Positions 37,401 through 45,181 of a stretch of 64,000 nucleotides of DNA are shown here, in pieces. This stretch comes from Salegentibacter sp. (GTDB lineage Bacteria; Bacteroidota; Bacteroidia; Flavobacteriales; Flavobacteriaceae). The notes under the pieces were generated by a model. It was not told the DNA's origin and did no database searches. It saw only the letters and a program-made list of their open reading frames with translations. The DNA is taken from the NCBI GenBank assembly GCA_017795085.1, contig CP051246.1:3784514-3848513 (forward strand), in the 5' to 3' direction. Both the position numbers and the translations under genes were made by a program. Every line of letters begins with the position of its first letter. Position 1 is the first letter of the stretch.

Positions 37401-37402
37401 AA

Positions 37403-38809
37403 ATGAGAAAAAACAGTATATATAAATTATTGCTTGCAGGAGCCATTCCTCTTTTACTGGTTTCCTGCTTTGCAGCCAAAGAATACGAGCGTCCAGAAAT
37501 GGAAGAAGTTTCGGAAGAATTGTATAGAACAGATAATCTTCCGCAGGATTCATTAAATATGGCAATGATTTCCTGGACAGAAATTTTTACAGATCCCATC
37601 CTAAAAAACCATATTGAAGAAGGCCTTGAAAATAATATAGATATCCGTATTGCCATACAGCAAATGCTAGCTGCAGAAGCCTATGTAAAACAAGGCAAGG
37701 CTGGCTTTTTCCCTACTTTAAATGTGGGGCCAGCTATAAACCACCAAATATTGTCTCGAAACAGTCAGTTTGGGTCTTTCTTTGATGGCAGTATTACCCA
37801 ATATGATATCACAGGGAATCTTTCTTGGGAAGCAGATATTTGGGGAAAAATCAGAAGCAATGAACGGGCTTTTACCGCAGCTTACTTACAAAGTGAGGCC
37901 GCCCATAAAGCAGTAAAAACCCAGTTGATTGCAACTATGGCCAACACTTATTATCAACTATTAAGCCTAGATGAACAACTTAGGATTGCAGAAGAAACCC
38001 TAGAAACCAGAAAAAGCAGCCTGGAAACTACAGAAGCTTTAAAAGATGCAGGAAATGTTACCGAAGTTGGTGTACAACAAACCAAAGCACAATTACATAC
38101 CGCTGAAGCTTTAGTTGTTGATCTTAAAAACCAAATTCGTTTACTGGAAAATTCGTTTTCTATCCTCTTGGGAGAAGGACCACAGCAAGTTAAACGCACC
38201 GATTTATCTAAACAAGCTATAAACACCCCGCTTAATACCGGTGTCCCTTCTCAATTATTAAGAAACAGGCCTGATGTAATCGCAGCAGAGTACGGACTTA
38301 TCAATGCCTTTGAACTCACCAATGCAGCGAGAGCAGACTTTTATCCTTCGCTTACAGTAACGGCCTCGGGAGGTTTTCAAAGTTTGGAATTAGATAAATT
38401 ATTAAATGCTAATTCCCTTTTTGCTAATTTAGGCGCCTCTTTATTACAGCCTATTTTCAATAAAAGGCAAATAAAAACCCAATACGAGGTATCACAGGCA
38501 CAACAGCAGGAAGCTTTACTTAATTTTAAACAAACTATTCTTGTTGCCGGCAGGGAGGTTTCAGACGCACTTTCCAATTATAATGCTAGTGCTGAGCGTA
38601 TAAGTATTTTGAAAAATGAATACGAAGCTTACAATAAAGCCTCCGATTATTCTGAAGAATTACTAAACAACGGATTGGTAAATTATCTTGAAGTTTTAAC
38701 CGCCAGAGAGAATGCATTAAACTCCCAGCTTAATTTAATCAATGCAGAATACAATAAATTAAGCTCTATAGTTAATCTTTACAAAGCCCTTGGAGGCGGA
38801 TGGCAATAA
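37403..38809 (+). CDS. Outer-membrane efflux lipoprotein (OprM/NodT family)
   Basis: A 468-aa TolC-like channel with a lipoprotein signal (LLLVSCFAAKEYERPE, Cys at 20). The two repeated helical hairpins contain IRIAIQQMLAAEAYVKQGKAGFFPTL and LLRNRPDVIAAEYGLINAFELTNAARADFYPSL, the usual family landmarks. It starts two bases after the pump gene and completes a tripartite efflux system. A strong terminator follows. Confidence 0.94.
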   Translation: MRKNSIYKLLLAGAIPLLLVSCFAAKEYERPEMEEVSEELYRTDNLPQDSLNMAMISWTEIFTDPILKNHIEEGLENNIDIRIAIQQMLAAEAYVKQGKAGFFPTLNVGPAINHQILSRNSQFGSFFDGSITQYDITGNLSWEADIWGKIRSNERAFTAAYLQSEAAHKAVKTQLIATMANTYYQLLSLDEQLRIAEETLETRKSSLETTEALKDAGNVTEVGVQQTKAQLHTAEALVVDLKNQIRLLENSFSILLGEGPQQVKRTDLSKQAINTPLNTGVPSQLLRNRPDVIAAEYGLINAFELTNAARADFYPSLTVTASGGFQSLELDKLLNANSLFANLGASLLQPIFNKRQIKTQYEVSQAQQQEALLNFKQTILVAGREVSDALSNYNASAERISILKNEYEAYNKASDYSEELLNNGLVNYLEVLTARENALNSQLNLINAEYNKLSSIVNLYKALGGGWQ

Positions 38810-38853
38810 TAATAATTAAGTTGATTTTCATAATTTGTTTTGTTAATTGTTGA

Positions 38854-38890
38854 AACAATCCCGGAAAGTACCTTCCCGGGATTGTTTTTT
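38854..38890 (+). terminator. Intrinsic terminator of the efflux operon
   Basis: A perfect 11-bp stem AACAATCCCGG/CCGGGATTGTT is followed by T residues (TTGTTTTTT). Confidence 0.88.
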
Positions 38891-38937
38891 AAAAGATTTC
38901 CTGAATATTTTTTTATTCTAAAATTGATTAATTTTAA

Positions 38938-39255
38938 ATGAAAAAATCTCAAACTATGAAAAGTAATTTTAGCGGAATAATACAAAGCGATAAACCTGTA
39001 CTCATCGACTTTTACGCCGATTGGTGCGGCCCCTGTAAAAGCCTTGCCCCAATTCTTAAAGAAGTAAAAGCCGAATTAGGTGACGGTGTAAAAATCGTGA
39101 AAATTGATGTAGATAAAAACCAGGAACTGGCCGGGAAATATCAAGTACGTAGTGTGCCTACAATGATGCTTTTTAAAAACGGACAACAATTATGGCGACA
39201 ATCAGGAGTATTGCAAAAACAGCAAATTGTTGAAATAATTCGCTCGCATTCCTAA
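38938..39255 (+). CDS. trxA: Thioredoxin
   Basis: A 105-aa cytosolic thioredoxin with active site WCGPCK (Cys30, Cys33) preceded by LIDFYADW, the cis-proline in VRSVPTMMLF, and KIDVDKNQELAGKYQ. The second ATG at 38956 (MKSNFSG) is an equally plausible start and would give 99 aa. It is a single gene, separated from the efflux operon by a terminator. Confidence 0.93.
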   Translation: MKKSQTMKSNFSGIIQSDKPVLIDFYADWCGPCKSLAPILKEVKAELGDGVKIVKIDVDKNQELAGKYQVRSVPTMMLFKNGQQLWRQSGVLQKQQIVEIIRSHS

Positions 39256-39370
39256 AAATACAAATTATAAATAGTGGACAGTAACTTAGAAGGAAAGGCT
39301 TGAAAATTCATAACGAACTCAAGTTAAATTCAAACTACCAGCATAAACTTTAAACTCATTTCTAGTTTCT

Positions 39371-40294
39371 TTACAGATTTTCTAGGTCGCGGACTTTTAA
39401 ATCCTGTAAAGGCCAACCCGCAAGTTTTGCACCCGCCTGGTAAGCACTTTCCAAAAAATCTAGCAAGGCTTTCCGAGGGTTTTTTTCTTTTTTTAAATCG
39501 GCATAAGTTAAAATAGCCATGGGACTGCCATTGCTCTCCTGCCATTTTGCAGTTTCAGGCAACAAATTTCGGTTACGTAAATCCGGAGGAGAAGGGTAGG
39601 TGTAAGAATAAAATGCAGGCTCCTTCATATTTTCGTCTCCTGCCCAAAAACCAAAACTAATACATTCGTGACTGTAGGCATCTTTGTCTGAAATTCGGGC
39701 ATCTACCCCCATTTTGGGGCCACGTCCTCCCGAAAACCGAGTTACTGCTAAATCCATAGAATGCCAAAAAAGATGTACAGGAGAGGTTTTTCCGATAAAC
39801 CTGCCGCTAAACTCTTTAAACACCCCGTTTACCCAAAGAAGGGCTTTCCAAAAGTTTTCTGTATAAATCTTATCGTACGCGTTGTAACCATCAAGTTTAT
39901 CAAAGCCTTTTTCAATATTTAAATCATAAGGTTTATTGACAATTTTAATTTCAATTCCTGCATCTCTCTGTAGTTTCATCAAATCTGTATAGAAATCGGC
40001 TACACTTAAATTTTCAGATAATTTAAATGATTTACAGAAACCTTTGCTAGTTATTACTTCAAGTTGATGCCTTTGTACATTCAGCAAAATTTCAAAAGAA
40101 TGAAATCCATTCTCAAAAGCAATACTTCCGGTTGATATTCCTTTAGGTGAAACATATAAAGTTGCAAACCACCAATGGTTTTTTCGGGGACCGGCTTTTA
40201 GCCGTAGTTTCCCCATTACCTGAAAAAATAAATGTAAGGTAAGTTTTTGCTGTTCGTGACCTTTATAATCTAAATTTGGTAAAAGAGCTTCCAT
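39371..40294 (-). CDS. DUF5996 family protein
   Basis: A 307-aa soluble protein matching the DUF5996 pattern: QKLTLHLFFQVMGKLRLKAGPRKNHWW near the start, SPVHLFWHSMDLAVTRFSGGRGP in the middle, and SHECISFGFWAGDE followed by AFYSYTYPSP. Conserved His, Trp and Arg residues suggest an enzyme, but none has been described to my knowledge. It follows the CYTH and YciI-like genes on the same strand after ten bases. Confidence 0.82.
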   Translation of the reverse strand: MEALLPNLDYKGHEQQKLTLHLFFQVMGKLRLKAGPRKNHWWFATLYVSPKGISTGSIAFENGFHSFEILLNVQRHQLEVITSKGFCKSFKLSENLSVADFYTDLMKLQRDAGIEIKIVNKPYDLNIEKGFDKLDGYNAYDKIYTENFWKALLWVNGVFKEFSGRFIGKTSPVHLFWHSMDLAVTRFSGGRGPKMGVDARISDKDAYSHECISFGFWAGDENMKEPAFYSYTYPSPPDLRNRNLLPETAKWQESNGSPMAILTYADLKKEKNPRKALLDFLESAYQAGAKLAGWPLQDLKVRDLENL

Positions 40295-40304
40295 AGTGAA
40301 AAAA

Positions 40305-40799
40305 TCAGTTCAATTTTCCTCCCTTTGCAGTCCACCAGGGATACACCTCCACTTTTAAGCGTCCGGCTTTAACCATAGGATCTAAACGTGCAAGACTATC
40401 GGCTTCTTCTTTGGTGGCGGTATTATATACCGCAATACCACGAATATCACCATCACCCCCAAAAGGACCGATTAAACTGGCGTAACCTTCTTCTGCCATT
40501 TTGCCTAAAAAGGTCAGATGTTGTTCCTGTAATTTAGCAGTTTTAGTAGAGTCCTGACTGCGATTATCCCCTTTTTTCAGAAAAACCATATAGTATTGCT
40601 GCATCAAATAAGTAGTATCGCCGGCCTTATACTGAAACGTTTGATAGCCACGATCCTTCAGGTTTTGTTCTACAGAATCTACAGATAATGGAGCTTCCGT
40701 TTTAATTTTTGCTTCAGCAGGTATGCCACGGGTCTTTTCTACCGGTTGATTACACGATAATAAAAATATAGCTACAAGAAGAATTAACATTTTTCTCAT
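40305..40799 (-). CDS. YciI-like domain lipoprotein
   Basis: A 164-aa lipoprotein (MRKMLILLVAIFLLSC, Cys16) with a YCII-type ferredoxin-like domain: YYMVFLKKGDNR, HLTFLGKMAEEGYASLIGPF, DIRGIAVYNTATKEEAD and LARLDPMVKAGRLKVEVYPWW. YciI proteins are small putative enzymes or dimeric binding proteins; an exported version is less usual. The ATG at 40799 overlaps the CYTH stop as ATGA and gives a clean signal peptide, so the longer start at 40811 was not used. Confidence 0.82.
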   Translation of the reverse strand: MRKMLILLVAIFLLSCNQPVEKTRGIPAEAKIKTEAPLSVDSVEQNLKDRGYQTFQYKAGDTTYLMQQYYMVFLKKGDNRSQDSTKTAKLQEQHLTFLGKMAEEGYASLIGPFGGDGDIRGIAVYNTATKEEADSLARLDPMVKAGRLKVEVYPWWTAKGGKLN

Positions 40800-41272
40800 A
40801 ATTTCCTCCATTTTTTATAAGGGTTTTTGCTTAATTGTGAATTATAATATTCAGGTTTCCCGGTTACTTCTTCCCCCAACCAGGCCGGTTTTTTAAAACT
40901 TTCATTTTCTGAATTTAACTCAATCTCAGCAACAGTCAACCCCTCATTTTCTTCATAAAATTCATCTATTTCATAAATATGTTTTCCTGATTTTACTTTA
41001 AACCGGATCTTTTCAATCTTTCCAGGTTCGCATAAGTTCAACAAAGTTTTGGCCTCTTCAACCGGAATTTCCTTTTCCCATTCAAATCGGCCAATTTCTC
41101 CTCCTTTTGGCTTTCCTTTAATAGTTAAAAAACCGGTTTCTCCAGAAATCCTAACCCTTACGGTACGCTCGGGCAAGCTGTTTAAAAAGCCCTGTTTAAT
41201 TTCAATTTCTGAAAATGCCTCTTCTTTATATGCTTCTGAAGTTACTAAAAATTTGCGTTCTATTTCAATCAT
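40796..41272 (-). CDS. CYTH domain protein (probable inorganic triphosphatase)
   Basis: A 158-aa CYTH-fold protein with the diagnostic ExExK motif IEIERK at residues 2-7, and further charged strands FLTIKGKP, RFEWEKEIP and YEIDEFYEE that line the triphosphate tunnel. Bacterial CYTH enzymes hydrolyse triphosphate or thiamine triphosphate. It starts directly after the SDR gene and overlaps the next gene by four bases. Confidence 0.88.
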   Translation of the reverse strand: MIEIERKFLVTSEAYKEEAFSEIEIKQGFLNSLPERTVRVRISGETGFLTIKGKPKGGEIGRFEWEKEIPVEEAKTLLNLCEPGKIEKIRFKVKSGKHIYEIDEFYEENEGLTVAEIELNSENESFKKPAWLGEEVTGKPEYYNSQLSKNPYKKWRKL

Positions 41273-41929
41273 TTATTCGGCGATTTCTTTAATTTCATCT
41301 GAAGCTATTTTTATTTTTTCATAGCCGTTTTTTGCCACTCTTTGCATGGCCTTCGCAATGGTATTGGCGTGAATGCTCCTGTATTTTTTAAGCGGGCCAA
41401 ACATAAGGAAATTAGCCACTTTCATAAGCTGTTTTCCCAAAAACTCCATAGGTCGTTTTTCCTCCCGCTTTCCGGTAATAAGCGAAGGTTGAAAAATATA
41501 GGTATTTTTAATTTCCTGTTGCAACACTGAATTTTGCATCTCTCCTTTCAGACGATTATAGTAAATTTTACTGTTGGCATTAGCACCCAGCGCTGAAATC
41601 ACCAAAAACCTATCAATTCCATTTTCTTTACACAATTTGGCTGCCGTTACCGGAATACCATAATCAACTTTTCGGTAAATTTCTTTATTCGGTGTCTTTC
41701 TCTGGGTAGTGCCTATGCAACAAAAAGCCACATCAGCTTTAAACGTATCACGATGTTTTCCTAACTCAAAAAGGTCGATAAGATGTTCTTCAATCTTCTC
41801 ACTTTCCTCTGCTGTTTTATTACGGGAGAATAAAATAATTTTTCCATAATCAGCATCACTAATCAGTTGTTTTAGCAGATAATTTCCTGTTAATCCGGTA
41901 GCACCGAGAATTATTGCTGTTTTAGGCAT
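41273..41929 (-). CDS. NAD(P)-binding protein, atypical SDR (HTATIP2/YbjT-like)
   Basis: A 218-aa Rossmann protein with GATGLTG at residues 9-15, VAFCCIGTTQRKT, FLVISALGANANSKIYYNRLKGE (Ser-Tyr-Lys arrangement) and FQPSLITGKREEKRP. The substrate is unknown. The frame is open further to 42064, but the ATG at 41929 places the glycine motif normally and leaves the palindromic sequences (41993-42037) non-coding. It heads a minus-strand run with CYTH, YciI and DUF5996 genes. Confidence 0.85.
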   Translation of the reverse strand: MPKTAIILGATGLTGNYLLKQLISDADYGKIILFSRNKTAEESEKIEEHLIDLFELGKHRDTFKADVAFCCIGTTQRKTPNKEIYRKVDYGIPVTAAKLCKENGIDRFLVISALGANANSKIYYNRLKGEMQNSVLQQEIKNTYIFQPSLITGKREEKRPMEFLGKQLMKVANFLMFGPLKKYRSIHANTIAKAMQRVAKNGYEKIKIASDEIKEIAE

Positions 41930-41992
41930 TTCTAGATTTTGTTTTAAATCAACAACCTCATCCAAGCCCACGAGGTATGTATGGGAAAAATA

Positions 41993-42043
41993 TGTCTCGA
42001 TCGAGACAAGTTTCGGGGTATTAAACCCACTAGTGGGAATAAA
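41993..42043. repeat. Palindrome cluster upstream of dinB
   Basis: The perfect 16-bp palindrome TGTCTCGATCGAGACA (41993-42008) is followed by a 23-base unit (42021-42043) centred on the 12-bp palindrome CCCACTAGTGGG. The 23-base unit recurs at 43324-43346, just after dinB, with 19 of 23 bases identical. Both copies are preceded by GACAAGT. The function is unknown; possibilities are operators or ends of a small element. Confidence 0.6.
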
Positions 42044-42115
42044 TGTACAACTTAATTTTCCCAATTATAAATCGTAAAGGTAAATTCAACTAATCACTTT
42101 CCCCACACCCGTGGC

Positions 42116-42143
42116 TTGGCAAAGTGAAGTTTCATTAAATTTG
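42116..42143 (+). promoter_or_regulatory. dinB promoter TTG-N17-TAAATTTG
   Basis: TTG (42116-42118), a 17-base spacer and TAAATTTG (42136-42143) fit the Bacteroidetes promoter consensus. The GTG start of dinB follows after four bases, so the transcript should begin at or next to the start codon. Confidence 0.75.
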
Positions 42144-42147
42144 CAGA

Positions 42148-43251
42148 GTGGAGTATAATTTTCCCATACGAAAGATTATCCATATTGATATGGATGCATT
42201 TTATGCTTCGGTAGAGCAACTTGATAATCCGGAATTGCGCGGCAAAGCTATTGCAGTTGGTGGAAGTTCAAAACGCGGCGTAGTAAGTGCGGCCAGTTAC
42301 GAAGCTCGAAAATTTGGTGTAAAAAGTGCCATGAGCAGTGTAATCGCCAAAAAATTATGTCCGCACTTAATTTTTGTAAAAACTCGTTTTGACCGCTATC
42401 GGGAGGTTTCTCACCGTATAAGGGATATCTTTTTTCAGTATACTGATTTGGTTGAACCGCTTTCTCTGGATGAAGCTTATCTTGATGTTACCGAAAATAA
42501 AAAAGGGAATCCCAGTGCCACGTTAATCGCACGGGAAATCAGGGGAAAAATAAAAGAAAAAACCGGTTTAAATGCGTCTGCTGGTATTTCAATCAACAAA
42601 TTCATCGCCAAAATTGCCAGCGATTTTAATAAACCAAACGGACAAAAAACCGTGAACCCTGAAGAAGTTTTAGAGTTTCTGGAAGTTTTGGATGTTCGTA
42701 AATTTCACGGCGTGGGAAAAGTCACCGCTGAAAAAATGTACCGCCTGGGAATTTTCACCGGTAAAGACCTTAAGAATAAAAGCCTGGAATATCTTACCAA
42801 AAATTTTGGAAAGGGCGGGCAACATTATTACAATGTGGTGCGCGGTATTCATTTAAGCGAGGTAAAATCACACCGCATTAGGAAATCCCTAGGTGCCGAA
42901 CGTACTTTTAACGAAAATATCTCTTCGGAAATTTTTATGCTGGAAAGGCTTGAAAATATTGCAGAAGAAATAGAACGCCGACTCACAAAAAGCAAGGTTG
43001 CCGGAAAAACCATTACCCTGAAAATAAAATATAGCGATTTCACCCTGCAAACCCGCAGCAAAACTATTTCCTATTATATTTCAAGTAAAGGATTAATTCT
43101 GGAGATCGCTAAAGGATTATTGTATCAGGAAAAAATGAAAAATTCAGTCCGGCTTTTAGGGATTTCCCTTTCTAACCTCAATACCGATAAGACAGAAAAG
43201 AAACCTGAGACCGAAAAGAAAATTGAAGTTCAACTAAAATTTGAGTTTTAA
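42148..43251 (+). CDS. dinB: DNA polymerase IV (Y-family translesion polymerase)
   Basis: A 367-aa error-prone polymerase. Catalytic acidic residues are in HIDMDAFYASVEQ (Asp14) and SLDEAYLDV (Asp108, Glu109); the helix-hairpin-helix region HGVGKVTAEKMYRLGI and little-finger domain follow. The tail VQLKFEF resembles a sliding-clamp-binding motif. The only start that keeps HIDMDAF is the GTG at 42148, which sits right behind a good promoter. The flanking palindromes may bear on its regulation. Confidence 0.94.
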   Translation: MEYNFPIRKIIHIDMDAFYASVEQLDNPELRGKAIAVGGSSKRGVVSAASYEARKFGVKSAMSSVIAKKLCPHLIFVKTRFDRYREVSHRIRDIFFQYTDLVEPLSLDEAYLDVTENKKGNPSATLIAREIRGKIKEKTGLNASAGISINKFIAKIASDFNKPNGQKTVNPEEVLEFLEVLDVRKFHGVGKVTAEKMYRLGIFTGKDLKNKSLEYLTKNFGKGGQHYYNVVRGIHLSEVKSHRIRKSLGAERTFNENISSEIFMLERLENIAEEIERRLTKSKVAGKTITLKIKYSDFTLQTRSKTISYYISSKGLILEIAKGLLYQEKMKNSVRLLGISLSNLNTDKTEKKPETEKKIEVQLKFEF

Positions 43252-43323
43252 ACCTTTTCAAACTAAAGTATCAACAAGCACAAAATATGAATTGAAAAAA
43301 CTCTGTTTGATTGTGACAAGTCG

Positions 43324-43346
43324 TTAATACCACTGGTGGAAATAAA
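43324..43346. repeat. Second copy of the 23-base palindromic unit, downstream of dinB
   Basis: This unit is centred on CCACTGGTGG and is 19/23 identical to 42021-42043, with the same orientation relative to the plus strand. The preceding GACAAGT is also shared. Together the two copies bracket dinB. Confidence 0.6.
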
Positions 43347-43374
43347 AAACCTGAAATTTTAATTTTTGTTATTG

Positions 43375-43419
43375 TGAGAGCAGTCGAAAATTCATACAAA
43401 AACCTCCCGACTGCTCTCA
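43375..43419. terminator. Long hairpin between dinB and the FAH gene
   Basis: The perfect 12-bp arms TGAGAGCAGTCG and CGACTGCTCTCA are separated by 21 bases. It lies just after the stop of the FAH-family gene on the minus strand and probably ends the pectin operon transcript, perhaps also dinB. The arm sequence resembles the 'GAGxGCAGTCGA' intergenic repeats of this group; a similar GAGGGCAGTCGA (minus strand) lies at about 1291-1302. Confidence 0.65.
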
Positions 43420-43438
43420 ACAAAACATATTTATATTT

Positions 43439-44311
43439 TTAGTTAGAAGTATATTCAGAACTGTAAGCTCTAGCCACTTGCTTAGAAGTTCCAAGGCCTT
43501 CAATTCCCAGTTCTACCACATCGCCGGGTTTTAAGTAACGCTGGGGTTTTAAGCCCATACCCACGCCGAATGGTGTTCCGGTAGAGATCACATCTCCGGG
43601 TAATAAAGTCATAAACTGACTGATGTAACTTACCACTTTGGGAATATCAAACACAAAATCGGAAGTATTGCTTTGTTGCTTTATTTCACCGTTTAACTTT
43701 AGCCATAAATCTAACTTATGAGGGTCGGCAATTTCATCTTTGGTCGCCAGGAAAGGCCCTAAAGGAGCAAAGGTATCGCAGCTTTTACCTTTTACCCACT
43801 GGCCTGAACGTTCAATCTGATATTCTCTTTCGCTATAATCGTTATGTAGCACATAACCGGCAACATAATCCATAGCTTCTACTTCTTCCACATAAGAGGC
43901 TTTTTTGCCTATTACCACGCCTAATTCTACTTCCCAATCGGTTTTTTGACTTCCTTTAGGAATAATCAAATTATCATTTGGCCCTACAATAGCACTGGTT
44001 GCTTTAAAAAACAGCACAGGTTCCGGCGGAATATCCATTCCACTTTCTTCGGCGTGTTTTGCATAATTCAAGCCTATACAAACTAGCTTTGAAGGTCTGG
44101 CCATTGGCGGGCCCAATCTTACTGAACCGGCTATTTCAGGGCAATTCTCCTGATTGTCTTTAAGCCAGGCCTCTAATTTTTCAATACCACTATCTGCAAA
44201 AAATTGTTCTGTATAGTCAGCTACAAAATCTGAAACATCTATACGTTTGCCATTGGCTAATTCTATTCCCGGTCTTTCTGCACCGGATTCTCCAAATCGA
44301 ATTAATTTCAT
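43439..44311 (-). CDS. Fumarylacetoacetate hydrolase-family protein
   Basis: A 290-aa FAH-family enzyme. It shows CIGLNYAKHAEESG, the metal-binding DWEVELGVVIGKKA, DYSEREYQIERSGQWVKGKSCDTFAPLGP, and LLPGDVISTGTPFGVGMGL. The family cleaves or hydrates 2,4-diketo acids. The SDR gene two bases upstream makes a pair resembling the 2-keto-3-deoxy-L-rhamnonate/fuconate dehydrogenase plus 2,4-diketo acid hydrolase steps. That would suit rhamnose or fucose released from rhamnogalacturonan, but the earlier enzymes are not in the window. Confidence 0.87.
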   Translation of the reverse strand: MKLIRFGESGAERPGIELANGKRIDVSDFVADYTEQFFADSGIEKLEAWLKDNQENCPEIAGSVRLGPPMARPSKLVCIGLNYAKHAEESGMDIPPEPVLFFKATSAIVGPNDNLIIPKGSQKTDWEVELGVVIGKKASYVEEVEAMDYVAGYVLHNDYSEREYQIERSGQWVKGKSCDTFAPLGPFLATKDEIADPHKLDLWLKLNGEIKQQSNTSDFVFDIPKVVSYISQFMTLLPGDVISTGTPFGVGMGLKPQRYLKPGDVVELGIEGLGTSKQVARAYSSEYTSN

Positions 44312-44313
44312 TT

Positions 44314-45093
44314 TTATCCGTTTAATTTTATAAATCCACCATCTATAGGAAAATTGGTCCCCGTAATAAACGAGGCCTCATCCGAACACAAATATAAAGC
44401 TAAATTAGCCACTTCTTCAGGTTTTCCCATCCTACCTATAGGTTGGGTTTTTGATAATTTTTCAAACATTTCTTCTTCCTTTCCCGGGTAGTTATTAGCC
44501 AGAAATCCATCTACAAACGGGGTATGTACCCGTGCCGGGGAAATACAGTTACAGCGAATTCCGGAATCCAAATAATCTTTCGCTACCGAATACGTCATGG
44601 TAAGTACCGCCCCTTTAGACATAGAATAGGCAAAGCGATCAGAAATTCCCACTACCGAGGCTATACTTGCCATATTCACAATTACTCCTGAATTTCGCTT
44701 TTTAAAATGCGGAATGACTGCGGAAATACAGTTATAAATCCCTTTTACGTTTACCTCATAAACGCGATCCAGATCTTCCTCTGAAGTGTTTTCAATATTC
44801 CCAATATGGGCTATCCCGGCATTATTGATCAGAATATCTACTGAGCCGGAATTTGTGATTTTTTGAACGGCATCTTCTACTGTTTTCTTCTTTGAAACAT
44901 CACAGGGATAAGAAAATGCTTTTCCGCCTTCTGAAGTAATTTCAGAGACTGTTTCTTCAGCATTTTCTTTACTAAATTCTAAAATATGTACAATTGCGCC
45001 GGCGGCAGCAAATGCTTTGGAAATAGCCTTGCCAATTCCGCTCGCTCCACCGGTAATTACGGCTGATTTTCCTTCAAGATTAAATAAATTCAT
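44314..45093 (-). CDS. Short-chain dehydrogenase, possibly 2-keto-3-deoxy-sugar-acid dehydrogenase
   Basis: A 259-aa classical SDR with the NAD-binding motif TGGASGIGKAI near residue 15, NNAGIAHIG, catalytic YSMSKGA and the PIDGGF ending. It is immediately upstream of the FAH gene and probably makes that enzyme's substrate by oxidising a 2-keto-3-deoxy acid at C4. This role is inferred from the pairing only. Confidence 0.85.
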   Translation of the reverse strand: MNLFNLEGKSAVITGGASGIGKAISKAFAAAGAIVHILEFSKENAEETVSEITSEGGKAFSYPCDVSKKKTVEDAVQKITNSGSVDILINNAGIAHIGNIENTSEEDLDRVYEVNVKGIYNCISAVIPHFKKRNSGVIVNMASIASVVGISDRFAYSMSKGAVLTMTYSVAKDYLDSGIRCNCISPARVHTPFVDGFLANNYPGKEEEMFEKLSKTQPIGRMGKPEEVANLALYLCSDEASFITGTNFPIDGGFIKLNG

Positions 45094-45181
45094 AAACTAA
45101 ATTAAATTGTTGAAATAACTCAAACATACTACTTCAAAAAAAACTTTGTGTCCTGTACCTACGGGTAGTTTTTACAAAATA

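Noticed and set aside
41930..42064. N-terminal extension of the SDR gene to 42064
   Set aside because: It would translate the palindrome cluster and precede the normal glycine motif by 45 residues; ATG 41929 fits the family.
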